Assembly: GCA_023935145.1 (NCBI GenBank)
Contig: CM043699.1
Span: 142,024,036 to 142,088,035, forward strand
Direction of reading: 5' to 3'
Source of the DNA: Bretschneidera sinensis
Taxonomy: Eukaryota; Streptophyta; Magnoliopsida; Brassicales; Akaniaceae
Length of the DNA stretch: 64,000 bases
The notes under the pieces were generated by a model. That model saw only the letters and a program-made list of their open reading frames with translations. It searched no databases and was not told the origin of the DNA. A program made the translations under genes and the position numbers. The number at the start of each line of letters is the position of its first letter. The first letter of the stretch is position 1. Positions 36,666 through 49,220 of the stretch are shown one piece after another.

Positions 36666-39140
36666 AGTGCCAATGCCAAACCTTTCAAAGAATTTCCAAC
36701 ACAGATTTTCTTTTTGGCAATTTTTGTTATTTTAAAATCATTTCAGTCTCTTATTCTTCCGTAAAAGAGACTCGTGTATTTTCACTTAATAATCGTCTCT
36801 AAATCTCTTATAAAGAAGATATGGGTTTAATCCTTCTCCATTAATGTACAAAAAATATATCACATAAGTCTCTTTAATTATAAGCATGTACAAAAATAAG
36901 CTCTTTATATTTTCAAAGTAAAATAAATGTCCAAATCATCTAAAAATTAAATCAAGGATTAGAATTAAAACATTATTTTTTGTAACCAAATTACATTTCT
37001 GTCATGTCAACAAAGTGAGAGTATTTTTGAAGAAAAAAATCAATTATTTTTGTAAAAAAAATAGTGTCGGAACTTTTCACCGCAAGAGGCCGACGTACTG
37101 GCGAATGCGTCGGCAAACAGTGACCCAAAAATCAAGATTGGTAGATCTAGCCATTTTCGACTAATGTGGTTAATTTTCGATAATTCTCACTGGACATGCT
37201 AGATTTGAAGGAAAAAATTTTCATTCTCGATTGAGTTTTCTGTGGCGATTGAAAACGATCGATGTAGCAGAGACAATGACTTTAAGGTTTCATTTTGTAG
37301 CTCTCTTGGGGGTAAAAATATTAAATCTTAACCTTTTTAAATTATCATTATACTCTCTAATTCTGTTTTGATCATTTTTAATTTATAAGGATATTTTGAT
37401 CATTTCTCCATCAACCGAACCAAATGAAAAAAATTATAACTTATAAGCTTTAGAAAATGAGCCAATGCAATTGAAAACTACAGGTGTCATGAACTCATGA
37501 TTCGCACTTTCAAGACCCATCTAAAAATTACCTATATTTAACCAACATATTTGCCTATCGTAAATAAGTTAATTATGAGTCTCGATTTTATAACTTATAT
37601 AAAACATGAGTCTTTTTTACTTACACCCATTTAATTCGTGATTCATGAATTTGATATGATCCAATCCAATTCATCAATTTCACACCTCTAGTGAGATCCC
37701 ACATACGCTTTTTAGCGAGCTTTTTGTCGCCCTTCTGTCACTTAGATTTTAATTTAATCATAAGTTTCAGTCACTTAACACCTATGTTTTTAACACGTAT
37801 TAACAGAATGATCAAATTGACATAAAATTGAAAATTAGATTTTAATTTCTACCATTATTTTGTGGACTAAATTGAATTTGACGTCAAATTTAGCTAATCA
37901 TTTATATTATTACAAAGTAACGCAACAAAAAAAAAACGGTTCTTAATGATTTTAACTCGAATTTTCTTGTATTTAAGATTTCTCTTTGAATTGTCACATT
38001 ATTAATTTTCATAACTTTATCTTAGATCGTGTAGACAAATCACATAATAAATAAAAAAAAACCCCACGTTTTTCACAACCTGAAAGGCCTTGTCTTTCTC
38101 TTGATTCCCTCTCTATCATCTCTCTCATTAACCAAAAAAAAGTGAATAATAAAATTCTACATTCTGCCCGTGCTATTATTTCATCATCACTAACTGCCAG
38201 ATTCAGTTTTTCCTCAATACATATATATGATGCTGACCTGAGGAGGTATGTCTTATGAGAAGTTGGTTAAAAGTTAAAACTAATAAAACTTATCCTTCCA
38301 CTAGTTTAATTCAAATGGTATTTGGGCAGGTTGGAACTTGGGCGGGGAACTTGGGCGGGTTACATCGTCCTATCTAATCCGATCCAAAATTTAATATTAA
38401 TTTATTTAATCTCATTATGATTTTAATTTTTAAATAAAAAATATCTAAACCCGAGATAACTTGAGTTTTTATTTACAAAAAGTTTTTCATACTTTACTAA
38501 TATCACCTTTGATAAATTTTGCCAAGGATTTTTTACTTTTTACTCTATACACTTTTTATATGTTTTTCTTTATTATATTAACGAGAGGAGAGCCGAACAC
38601 AAATCTTTTATGTGAAAACTTTCAAATGTGATCATTAGTCTAAAAAACTGTAACCACTCCTTTTGAATTTTTTTTATCATTAGCAAAGAGACATGAAGAA
38701 ATGTCTTTCTCAGCATTGTGTTAGGCAAAGAAGGATACATTGTTAATGAACTTTTGGCACTAGAAAATAAATAATAATCAAAGAAAAAAATGAAATTAAA
38801 AAGTAACCGTTATTGTATAACTTATCAAGGGATATGGATCATTGATTAAAAAAATAAAAATCAAATCATATATATATATATATATATAGAAATTATCTCT
38901 CAAGGATATCAATCAAAAATAGATATATACTGTTTTTTTATAGGGGATATGCACTGTTATTATGGCCAAAAGAAATAAATCTTGGACCTTCCAATTCATC
39001 TCTATATGACTATAATATATTAGGAATAAAACATAGTGATCTTTTAACATATTTTCCTTTTCCATAAGAGGGAAACGTATCTAAAATTAAAGGACAACCT
39101 TTGGGTGATTTGGATTTGAAAACTTGACTTATAAAGCTCT
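36666..39140. other. Spacer between the GASA genes
   Basis: AT-rich, with a (TA)n run at about 38,870-38,888. The 60-90 bp after each GASA stop are alike in both copies. A patch at 38,330-38,450 with gggcgggtt and aacccgagat motifs resembles a decayed hAT-type element. No gene. Confidence 0.35.
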
Positions 39141-39150
39141 CTGTGGCCTC

Positions 39151-39158
39151 TATATAAC
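39151..39158 (+). promoter_or_regulatory. TATA box of the second GASA gene
   Basis: tatataac about 90 bp before the ATG. The surrounding leader (taaagctctctgtggcctc, ggattgatcccta) parallels that of copy 1. Confidence 0.6.
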
Positions 39159-39244
39159 TTGAAGGATTGATCCCTAGCTAGGGCAAAAAAAAAAAAGCAC
39201 TCACTGCCTCCATAGTCCATATTTTCTAGTGAAATCAAAACAAT

Positions 39245-39334
39245 ATGGCTAGGCTCTCATCTCTTTCTGTTACTTTCTTTCTTATACTTGCCTTTGCCTT
39301 CATTATTCAAGTCTCAAATGTACGTATCTCTCTG

Positions 39335-39376
<42 letters not shown>

Positions 39377-40122
39377 GTTCATATGTATATATCTACATGC
39401 TTTTCCATAAGATCATTTTATATAAATATTAGGTTTTGTAACTTTTTTGAAAAAAAACGAAAGAATTCGGATTTTTAGTATTCTGAATCGTTTGATCTAC
39501 ATATAAATAAAACTCGAAATAAATTTCACACATGTGATTTTTTATTTTTGTATATATCTTATTTTTATAGTACTATCTCACTCATTATTGAGTCACGGTA
39601 ATCCTTATAACAAAAACGGTGTACCACTTTTATACCAAATGGTGTTTTGCTCGCCATTTTTAGGGTTTGAGCGGAATTTGAACTTGAAAAATTCTATTTT
39701 TTTTAAGGAGGCGGTTATTAATTTAGCTATACTATGTCTATCATCCTATATATTTGATTGTTTAATAGTACAAACTCGAAAATATAATGAATGTTTTCAT
39801 TATCTACAGGCTGGAGGGGAGGGATCAGTTGCTGCTAAAGGTAAAAGAGACGTATTTATTGGAAAAAAAAATTTAATTACAAAGCTTACTAAATTAATTT
39901 GGCATTAATTAATGGATATTGATTATTTTCTTTTTCACAGATTGTCCTAAGGCATGTGAATATCGGTGTTCGGCAACTAGTCATAAGAAACCATGCTTGT
40001 TTTTCTGCAACAAGTGCTGCGCAAAATGCTTGTGTGTTCCTTCCGGCACATATGGACACAAGGAAGAATGTCCTTGCTATAATAATTGGAAAACTCAAGA
40101 AGGCAAGCCCAAGTGCCCATGA
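39245..40122 (+). CDS. Snakin/GASA cysteine-rich secreted peptide, tandem copy 2
   Basis: Exons 39245-39319, 39810-39840 and 39941-40122 have lengths identical to copy 1 (75, 31 and 182 bp) and encode 95 aa. The signal peptide is MARLSSLSVTFFLILAFAF and the 12-cysteine GASA domain is complete. Differences from copy 1 in the domain are few (EYRCSATSHKK against DYRCSETHHKK; GTYGHKEE against GTYGNKEE). Intron 1 is longer than in copy 1 and contains a (TA)n microsatellite at 39,335-39,373. Frame, splice sites and cysteines are intact, so it is probably expressed. Function is by family only. Confidence 0.93.
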
Positions 40123-40384
40123 AGTGCCAATACCAAACCTTTCAAAGGATTTCCAATATAGATTTTCTGTTTGGCAATTTTTGTCATTCTAAAATCACTT
40201 CAATCTCCATTTCTTCCGTGTTTGATGGTCATTTCCAGATTTTTTATAAAAGATATCTGAGTCTGATTATTTTCTGTTTAATGTACCCAAAAAAACCGCC
40301 TCAATCTTTTTAATTATAAGCATATATTGAAATAAAATCATTATATTTGCAGAGTTGTTGTTTTATTATCATTTATGGTATTTA

Positions 40385-40615
40385 ATTTAATTTTTTTATA
40401 AAGTAGAATTTTATTAATCCTAAAACAATACACTAATTAGCAGCTAAGTTACCATCAATTGAACCATTAGAGAGAGTCCCTAAACTCAATATTTTGCTCC
40501 TAATTACATTCAAGAGAATTTGACCTAAAACAACATCAACACCATGAAACTTGTTTTGATGAAGCCTGGAATTCCTCTATCTCCAAATATGGTAGATGCT
40601 AGCATTTCAGCCTAG
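40385..40615 (-). pseudogene. 5'-truncated LINE relic (C-terminal ORF2 region)
   Basis: The minus strand reads NASIYHIWR, stop, RNSRLHQNKF and then VDVVLGQILLNVIRSKIL. This matches the zinc-binding reverse-transcriptase-associated C-terminal region of plant L1-type LINE ORF2 (IYHIWRERN pattern). In-frame stops show decay, and an A-rich tail follows on that strand near 40,385-40,400. Confidence 0.6.
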
Positions 40616-40619
40616 CTTA

Positions 40620-41330
40620 AGAATAAGAACAATGTGTTACATTACTTACCACCACTGAGCTGAATTTTGAAAGAAAAAAATAATTGTGAAAATATCGAGG
40701 CGAGACACGCTCGGCGTCAGCCATACGTGCCCGCGTGAGGGTCACTTTAATCACAATTTTATGACCTTTTAAAAATAAATGATTTTCCAAAATAAAAATC
40801 TTTGTTTGCTGATATGGCATAAAAACATTTTGTCCAAACAAAAATTAAAATCCAATCTAAGAATTTAATTTAAATTTTAAATGAATTGTATATATTTATT
40901 TTAATGTGAATTGATTCTAGTTAAAGTGAATTCCAAACAGAGATGATCATTTTCTTGTTTTATGGTAACATGAAAGAAATAATTCATTTTGATGTTATTT
41001 GAAAGAATTGTGAGTTATTTCAATAAAAAAAAATTTATAGTGTGAATTATAATAATTCCTTAAATTTAAGGGTGGTTCTAGTAAAAAAAAAATCAAATAG
41101 AGTAAATTAAGATACATATTATTACGAAATAAGAAAATTCACCAATAATTATAAAAAAAATAAATAATAATTATTTAAAAAAATTAAATAAAAAAATTAT
41201 TTTAGATTAATAATAGACTTGTTTCGTGTTTCGTGGGAGTCATCTTTTGTAAAAAAAAGAAACCCGTGCAAATCACGGACATGTAACGAAGAGGACAGCA
41301 ATAAAAGAACGGCAGGAGATCCAGAAGACC
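40620..41330. other. Intergenic before the SERF gene
   Basis: AT-rich, with no recognised gene or repeat family. Confidence 0.3.
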
Positions 41331-41338
41331 ACAACCGC

Positions 41339-41345
41339 TATAAAG
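41339..41345 (+). promoter_or_regulatory. TATA box of the 4F5/SERF gene
   Basis: tataaag about 85 bp before the ATG, followed by a CT-rich leader (ctctatctctctccctccc). Confidence 0.5.
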
Positions 41346-41428
41346 TGTTCCTCTATCTCTCTCCCTCCCTCATTGACTTTTCGCTTTATTGCTAATCGCG
41401 GAATTTCTGCCCAGCTGCTGCTCGCACA

Positions 41429-41921
41429 ATGACTCATATCCTTCTCTTAAGATGTGTTCCATTTTTTTTTTTCTCTATATTTTTAGGGTTTTGTTCTTCA
41501 ACGTTTTGATTCTTTGCAAATCGAATGAATTCTATTTATTTGATTGGTTGGAATTAGTCGTTTCGTGAAAAAAAACAAATTTTTGTTTTCCTTTATTTGT
41601 GTATCGTGAATTCACGCGGGAACCAGAGGGAAAAAGATCGTGAAAGAGCTCAGGCTCGGGGCGGCAAGGGCAAGCAAAAAGATGATGGCTTGACTCCCGA
41701 GCAGCGCCGAGAAAGGTTTCAATTATATCCAAATTAGATACATATATACAATAATAATATATGCACATACAGCGTATGCTAGTATATATATGTGATTTTT
41801 TTCTTTTTTGGTTTATGTCTTCAGAGATGCGAAAGCCTTGCAAGAAAAGACCGCGAAGAAGGCGGCGCAGGCCGGAGAAGGAGGGACCTCGGCCGGAGGT
41901 AAAGGAAATAATAAGAAATAA
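41429..41921 (+). CDS. 4F5/SERF-like small Lys/Arg-rich protein with a putative U12-type AT-AC intron
   Basis: Exons 41429-41435, 41616-41715 and 41825-41921 encode 67 aa: MTRGNQREKDRERAQARGGK and so on, through DDGLTPEQRRERDAKALQEK to GGKGNNKK. This is the whole 4F5 (SERF-like) family protein, very basic and probably disordered; animal SERFs promote amyloid aggregation, and the plant role is unclear. Exon 1 carries only ATG ACT C. No GT-AG choice gives the family N-terminus MTRGNQR. Joining at ATATCCTTC (41436) and ...TTCAC (41615) restores it exactly. Both ends fit the minor-spliceosome AT-AC class, and TTCCTTTAT at 41588-41596 fits its branch site. The second intron is ordinary GT-AG. Confidence 0.88.
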
Positions 41922-41941
41922 GCCCCGATTACAAGGTTGTT

Positions 41942-42350
41942 GCTGTGTATGATTTTGGGGAATTTTTAGTTTCTATCTTGTGTTTCGAGTTGGGCTTTTT
42001 TGTGGGTGTTCAGATCCGAAGGTTATGTTTGTGATTATTAATCTTATGCTGAATTGTATCTTCAATCCGAAAAATTGATGTTGTTTCATGTGAATTGATT
42101 AGCTGATTGTTTCTTTCCAATTTGGATTTCTTAGTCATGGGAATGCTGTGTATGATTTTGGGGAATTTTTAGTTTCTATCTTATGTTTCAAGTTGGGCTT
42201 TTTTGTGGGTGTTGAAATCCGAATGTTATGTTTGTGATTATTATTCTTATGCCGAATTGTCTCTTCAATCCGAAAAATTGATTGTTGTTTCTTGTGAATT
42301 GATTAGCTGATTGTTTCTTTCCAATTTAGATTGCTTAGTCATTGGAATGC
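41942..42350. repeat. Tandem duplication, 203-bp unit
   Basis: Both units start gctgtgtatgattttgggg (41942 and 42145) and are about 93% alike. The first begins 20 bp after the SERF stop, so the array lies in its 3' UTR or just beyond. Confidence 0.9.
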
Positions 42351-44845
42351 ATTTAACCACTAATTGTGTTGATTTTTAAGAGTAATGCTTCTGTGCAGAT
42401 GACTTCGTTATCGTTAGCCTTTCAATTAGATGCATTTATGGAGAATTTTGATTGGTAAATGACGTTTGCAAATGCTCATATCATAGTTAGACTTTTGAGT
42501 AATGATATGAGTCATGCCATACATACAGAATTCTTATACTCATTACTCCATAACATGACATTTTCCTATACATCCATTTTCTGGACATGTAAATGACACG
42601 TAATCATTTATGGAGCTGGTTGAAGAAAAAAGCGGTCATGTGTTGCATAATAGAATTTTTTTTCTTCGTAAATTCAAAACATAAAATATTACCAACTTGT
42701 GTTTTGAGACCTCGGTGGGTTGAACAACTACTCATACATGTCATGGGAAAAGGTGGTGATGTACATTTGCTAGAACTCAGACGAATTGGAGTTTGGAATC
42801 CTAGTCTGATTAAAACTAACAGTACCCATTGTCTTATAGATATTTCTCGTGAATAGTAGCAAGAGTACAAGACTCTCCTAATAAGAGGGAAGTGTTGGGA
42901 TAGGTTTCAAAGGTTTGAATGAGTGGTTAAGACTTAAGAGGTCCAGTCATGGATTTTACAGAATGTGTTTAAGCATGTGATCATTATCAAAGATCACTCC
43001 GTGCTTGAAACTAAAGAAGAAGATATCATGAACATAATCTGTCCTGGTAAAATTGTGAGAGTTCCCAAAATTTAGAAACTAGTGACATATTAAGAACTAT
43101 CCTAGTAGAAATCAAGGGGGGGGAGGAAAGGAGGGAAGGAGAGGAAGGGGGAGAAAGAGGGAGAGAGTGAAATTAATAACTAACTAGTCAAACGGTTTTA
43201 AGCGGTCCAGGAAGGGAATAGACTAATAATCTTGATGTCATCTCATTTGTCTTTTGCTATTATAGATGATCAAAATATAGGACTTCGCAGATCAAGTTTT
43301 TGACTTCTAGTCTTAGACTTGTATCAGAATATATTTAGCATAGTCAATGTAATTAGCATCATTACTTGGCTGCTTGAACTCATATTGGCTCATTCATGAC
43401 TTGGGCACTAGGATCAATTTCTCTGACTTGATGAAAGCTAGTTGGTCCTATTGAATCCGCTTATTAGTATATCTTTCCAGTGTGTTTGTGTTGAGCAAGA
43501 CACAGGCTATCTAAAAGAGCTAAGTCAAGTATTCTATGGAGATTCTTAAAAGGTCTTAAATTTATATTTGAAGTTTTGATTTCTTAATAGTCAATGATAA
43601 CTGTTTAAGCACAGAAAATGTCATGATTTTATCAGTATTGTGTTAACTTATTGCTGTATAGCTCAACAGATTGATAAAAGGAAAATCTATAGCTTCAACT
43701 GAGATTTTTTAGCTTTGGAAAATGGCGAGTATTAGAAGGGGGAAGGGGGTACTGTTGCAGAGAATTGAAGAGTGAGGGAGGAGGTACAGGCAGGATTTGT
43801 TGCTGCTGTCACAAATGAGGCCATGAGACTGAGCCACATGGCAAAAAGGAGAGGGAAGATGCATGTAGTTGAGAGGGGTGGGGGGGTAGCCCTAGTATGC
43901 GTTTTATGTTCCCATAACCGTCATGGAAAAGCCTCTGCTTGTGGATTTTAGAGCAGATTTATACACGTAAAATTAAAAACACATGCACACACAACATTAA
44001 TTAATGACAATATTTCTTTATTTCTCAAGCAGATTTATACGTAAAAATTAAAATAAAAAAAAAACAACACATGCACATACAACATTAATCATGACAATAT
44101 TCTTTATTTCTCAAGCATCAATTATTGATGTTTTTTTCTTTTGCGGTGAATGGTCAGTAAATACAGTGGTAGCTTAGCTACTTACGAATGCAAGCATAAT
44201 TGCTATTGCACCATTTGCATTTGTTATGAATTGTTATATTGTTTAAGCTCATTTTGCATTTGGTAAATTTGATGTACTTTATTCGGATTGTGTAAGATGC
44301 ACAGGTTTGCATATGAAGTTACAAATATAGCTATGCTTTCTTATTTTCATTTTAAGTCAATACTAAGTCGGTATTAACAAGTAGTAAATTTTATGGTTTG
44401 CATGCCATTAAGTGCAATTTGCTTACATGCATGTTCCAATAAAGATCAGGACCAAAAGTGTTGTGTGGTTAGTATTTATGGTTGTTGGGAAGGAATCGAA
44501 TGGTGACATGCTTTTGTGGCTGATATATGCATATGGTACTTTATTAGTTTGCAAATGTTCCCTTGTAAGAATTAGAAAGGCTACTAGTGGCAAACCACGA
44601 TGACGATTTTCATCGCCAGTTTTCTGACTAGCAATGTTATCACTACACTACCATTTCTGCCTACAGATGCACCTTTATTGCCATTATCACTGTCATTCTT
44701 AACATGGTTTTCATTGATCATTGGAATGTTTCTGTTTGTATTTTACCTTCTTTTCCAAAACTTCCTTGGCTACCACCCTAATTGCTACCTACTTTTATTG
44801 CTACTGCATATCAGCATATGTTATGTTTGATGCGTTGGATTAAGC
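42351..44845. other. Gene-poor intergenic DNA
   Basis: No coding region was recognised. It contains a purine-only tract (ggaggaaaggagggaagg, about 43,115-43,170) and two near copies of a segment with acacatgcacacacaacatt and atttctcaagca (about 43,965-44,040 and 44,040-44,115). Confidence 0.35.
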
Positions 44846-44849
44846 ACGG

Positions 44850-46110
44850 AGGGCTTATTTGGTATCTGGTACTGTGGCGGGATAGGACTAATCTAGTCCC
44901 ACCTCAATCCTTTTTACATGTTTGGTTTGCATTTTTAATTGTACATATGGGATTAGCAAGGGACAAAACTAATCCCTATTTCACAAAGTCTGTCACAGCC
45001 TCCTCCCCCAATATAGATTTAATCCCACCAGTTGGGACTAACTCTTTTTTACGAACCATTTTCTACCCTTGGCACTACTTTCACTTCTTCTTCCGTCTTT
45101 TGTCACCTATCTTAAGCTAAGCAACATTATTCACTCACAAAACGAAACTAGAACAAAAAAATCGAACATTTTCATGCATTTCACAAGAAAATGTACAAAT
45201 TTAATAATTAGAATATTAAAATTTCAAGATACGGTTTCTAAAAAAAAATCATGATACAAAGTAAAACCCATCAAAACAGAGAAAATAGAAATAATTCTTT
45301 TTCTTTTTCCTCATACCCATTTTATCTTTGCTTGCCTTCGTTGCCTATTTGTTGCAGCTCTGGATGAGTGTTTGGTTCTTAAGAAAATTCATAAGAAAAA
45401 TTCATTTCCTTTTGATTTTGAAGATTCCTTCAAATTTGGTAAAGATATTTGAGGAATCAAATGAAAAAACAAATTTTTGGTGCTTTTGTTTGATTTTAAC
45501 AAAAAAATAATAGAGAAAATGAGTGTTTGGTTCTTAAGAAAAATTTATTTCTTTTTGATTTTGAAGATTCCTTTCAAATTTGGTAAAGATCTTTGGGGAA
45601 TCAAAGGAAAAGAAAAAAATTCGGTGTTTTTGTTTGATTTTAATGAAAAATAATGGAGGAAATGAGTGTTTGGTTTCTTAGAAAATGCGAGAAAATCTGG
45701 GGAAATTTTTCCTTTTTTTTCTTTAGTTTTTGGTTGTTAGAAAGAAGAACAAAAGGAAAGAGAGAAGCATCCGGGGAAAAGGAAGGAGGGAAAAACAAAA
45801 ATCTTTTGTTTGATTTTTTTCTTCAATTTCCTCATTGATGGCATTGAATTAAGAAGAAAAAGGGGGGGAAAAAGAAAAACAAAAAGATAGAAGATTCTGG
45901 AGTGTGGAGAGAAGTGTTGATGCTTTATATATGAACTACAATATATAAGGATATTTTAATTTTTGTCTTGTTATTTTATTTTAATCCAAATTTAAAATTT
46001 TTATAAATTAAACATAGTATTAAGTTAGTCACATTTTAATCCATTTTAATTCTGTTTTATTGTAATCCTAATCATATCTCACCATATTATTATCCGTAAA
46101 TCAAACGAAC
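44850..46110. mobile_element. Possible TIR transposon with diverged ends
   Basis: The left end GGGCTTATTTGGTATCTGG and the inverted right end GGGTTCGTTTGATTTACGG are similar over about 45 bp (roughly 60-65%). No target duplication or transposase was found. The right-end sequence recurs at about 47,205-47,255. Confidence 0.3.
45364..45690. repeat. Imperfect tandem repeat of about 150 bp, 2.2 copies
   Basis: Units start atgagtgtttggttctta at 45364 and 45519, with a partial third at 45662. Each contains ttttgattttgaagattcc. Short open frames here are by-products of the repeat. Confidence 0.85.
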
Positions 46111-47165
46111 CCGATGGTATAATTTTGGGCTTAGAATCTTCCATTCATTAATAACAATCTTCGTTCCTATAATTTTGGGCTTAGAATCTTCCATTCATTA
46201 ATAACAATCTTCGTTCCTATGAGTTTGCGAGTTCCACATAGTAATGGTAATTTTTTATTTTGCATAATTCTATCAAAAGATGAAACTTGAATCTTATAAT
46301 TTTGATTGTATCTGTCGTTTGATATTATAATTCTTAAAAGAGAACCTCAAATTAAACACTGGACTCGGATCAATGATCCAATTGGAAACTGCTTAGAAAT
46401 CCGGTGGGGGGTTAGAATTAACGAGTCTGGAGTCTAGTAGGACAGTATGCAGCTCACATTGAATGAGATTAAACAGCGTTGCAAAGATTTGTTGTAATAT
46501 CGTCTCGTTTGAGTTTTGATTTAATTCTTTTTAAATCCATTTAAATCGACAATTTATCATAAAAAATTATTTTAATATTTATTTAAAATAGTTATTTTAA
46601 GTAGTTTTAAGTAAGGTATCAAATATGTTCTATATATATGAGGTGCCAATGGAAGTAGATACACTTCTCATCTTTTTGGTAGTTTGAGGCTCTTATGTAA
46701 TCCACATGGGCAACTTATTTTTTCAATTTGATGTTAAATTAATGAAATTTAGAGTTCATAAGTTTCTAATTTTTTTTTTTTTAATTTTAGATCAACAAAA
46801 TATTTTAAAAAAATGACAAACAAAACTATTTAAAAAGTTAAAACAAACAAAAAAATATGAGACGAAGAGAATATAATATAAATATATATTCCAAAAAAAT
46901 ATCAAAGATATAATTACGTAGTAGTAATGTTTCTTTTCATCAAATAAAAGAGATAAAAATCATTTGATTTTCCTTTTAGTCATGAGAAATAGGAGAAGGT
47001 TACTTTTCTTATGTAATCCTAACCCAATTGTGGGAACAAAAGAATTTTATTTTAAAAAAGAAAGTCAAGGTTTGCAATGTAAGTTTGTCACGCAATCGAA
47101 ATATTAATGTGATTGGAATGTCATGTTCGTAATCTTTATCAACGAAATAAATTTCATAAAAGAAA
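46066..47165. repeat. Intergenic direct duplication, copy 1
   Basis: Collinear with 47205-48060: shared blocks include gagtttgcgagttccacatagta, catcaaaagatgaaacttga-like sequence and aaagaaagtcaaggtttgca, in the same order. This copy also contains a 50-bp tandem repeat (46118-46167 and 46168-46217) that the other lacks. Confidence 0.75.
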
Positions 47166-47204
47166 AATTGAATATGATATCGAACTCTCGTGAATTTTAA
47201 TCTA

Positions 47205-48060
47205 CTCTAATTCTATCCCACCGTAATATTACTCACGAACCAAATGGACTTGATGGTATAATTTTGGGTTTAGCTTACATTCTTTTATTTTCCAGACAGT
47301 GATGTAATCAGAATCTTTCATCCATTAATAACAATTTTCGTTCCTATGAGTTTACGAGTTCCACATAGTAGTGACAGTTTTTTATTTTGCATAATTCTAT
47401 CAAAAGATGAAACTTGAACCCTATAATTTTGATTGTATCTGTCGTTTGATATTATAATTCTCAAAATAGAACATCAAATTAAACACTGGATTCGGATCAA
47501 TGATCCAATTTGGACTTCGCCTTACCAAGAAAAAAAAAATACTATTATCAAGAGTTAACTGTAAATAATATTATTTTATCATGTTTTACTTATTTTTCAA
47601 GTTGATGTTAAATTAATGAAATTTAGAGTTCATAAGTTTATAATATTTTTTAAAAAAATTTTAGATCGACATAATATCTAGAAAAAATGATAGCCAAAAT
47701 TGTTTAAAAAGTCAAAAGGAACCAAATGTATGAGATGAAGAGAATATAAGATAAATATATATTCGAAAAGAATATCAGAAATGGTACATACGTAGTAGTA
47801 GCGTTTCTTTTCAACAAATAAAGAGATAAAAATCATTTGATCTTTTTTCTAGTCATTGGAAATGGAAAAAAGTTACTTTTCTTATATAACCCTAATCTAA
47901 TTGTCGGAACAAAGAATTTTATTTTAAAAAAGAAAGTCAAGGTTTGCAACATAAGTTTGTCACGCAATCGAGATGTTAATGTGATTGGAATATCGTGTTC
48001 ATAATCTCTAAATCACTTTATAAAAGAGAAAAAGAATATGATATCGAACTCCCGTAAACT
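47205..48060. repeat. Intergenic direct duplication, copy 2
   Basis: Second copy of the unit at 46066-47165, 80-90% alike in the aligned blocks, with an extra segment (gcttacattcttttattttc) and shorter overall. No coding content. Confidence 0.75.
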
Positions 48061-48625
48061 TAAACTTATTTTAAATATTATTAATTCGAGATTTTTATAT
48101 TTAAAATATTTGAATATTCTTTAGGTAAAAAAATGATTTCTTTTAGGGTGTAGTCTGGTCCAACATTGGAGCACTTCAATTGACGTGCCATGAACGCCAC
48201 TTGTTCTGCACGTTTTGATTCGATAAACAGCTCTTTTTGTTTCCTCCACTTGTAAACTCCTCTTTGTTTGTCATTTTGTGGTCATTTTGGCACAAAAGAC
48301 AAATAAATAAAGTAGCAAAAATTAAGAACAAGTCAATCACATAAACTACTAATGCTAATTAATTAAACACTTAATTAATTCACATATGATGGAGTAGTTG
48401 ATGTTTCTTAATTATTAATAGAATGATTATATTAAAAGGAGACTTTTTGTCCTTTGGAGAACAAAACATGCTTCTACTAAACATAATTATCATAAGACTT
48501 TCACATGTCAAAGGGGAATGAATATGCCCACAGAAAGCATCTTCCTTCCATACAAATTAACACACACAACTGCTAGGTTTTGACATGTCTGTGCGTAAAA
48601 AATGTTAGTTCCTTGATTAATCCAA
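48061..48625. other. Intergenic, nothing recognised
   Basis: AT-rich unique sequence without supported features. Confidence 0.3.
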
Positions 48626-48629
48626 GGTA

Positions 48630-49220
48630 AACTCGAGCCGATTTGAACTCAAATATTAAAGTGTTCGAGTTTGACTCGTCACAAAATAAAAAATATCGAG
48701 GTTGAGTTTGATTCATTGAGCTCGATCAATTTTTTATTGTTTTGAGCTCAGTTCGATTCGAGCTTGATAATAAACGAACTTATTCGAATTTGAGCTCGAA
48801 CCCGAGTCTTAGATTGTTCATTCGAGCTTGTACTCGAACATGAACTCTAATTTCAATAAATAAAATATTAATACTAATATATAAATATTTGTTCTAGTTC
48901 AATTCGAGTTAAAAAATTGAATCCGAGCACGAACAATTTTTTGTTAGTTAGAGCTCGAGTTCGGGTCGGTTCGAGGTTGATAATAAACAAGTTCTTTTGA
49001 ACTTTAATTCGAGTCTGAGTTTTAATTTTAATAAATAAAAATATTAGTATTAATAATAAATATTTATTCGAATTCGATAATATCTTATCAAACCGTTCGT
49101 AAATCTTATTAGTCAAATAATAAAATATTCGAATTTGATATTTTTTAAATTTAAATTCAACTCGAAACTTGACAAACCAAGCATCGAAAACTCGATTAAA
49201 ATTCGATTCGAATCCATGTC
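48630..49220. repeat. TCGAGCTCGA-rich dispersed repeat
   Basis: Two internal subrepeats (agctcgagttcg/ gagctcagttcgattcgag then taataaacaag/ taataaacgaac) at about 48,700-48,860 and 48,940-49,060 show a duplicated structure. The family is shared with 24,230-24,415. The long minus-strand open frame here (48,874-49,239) is low-complexity and not a gene. Confidence 0.5.
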
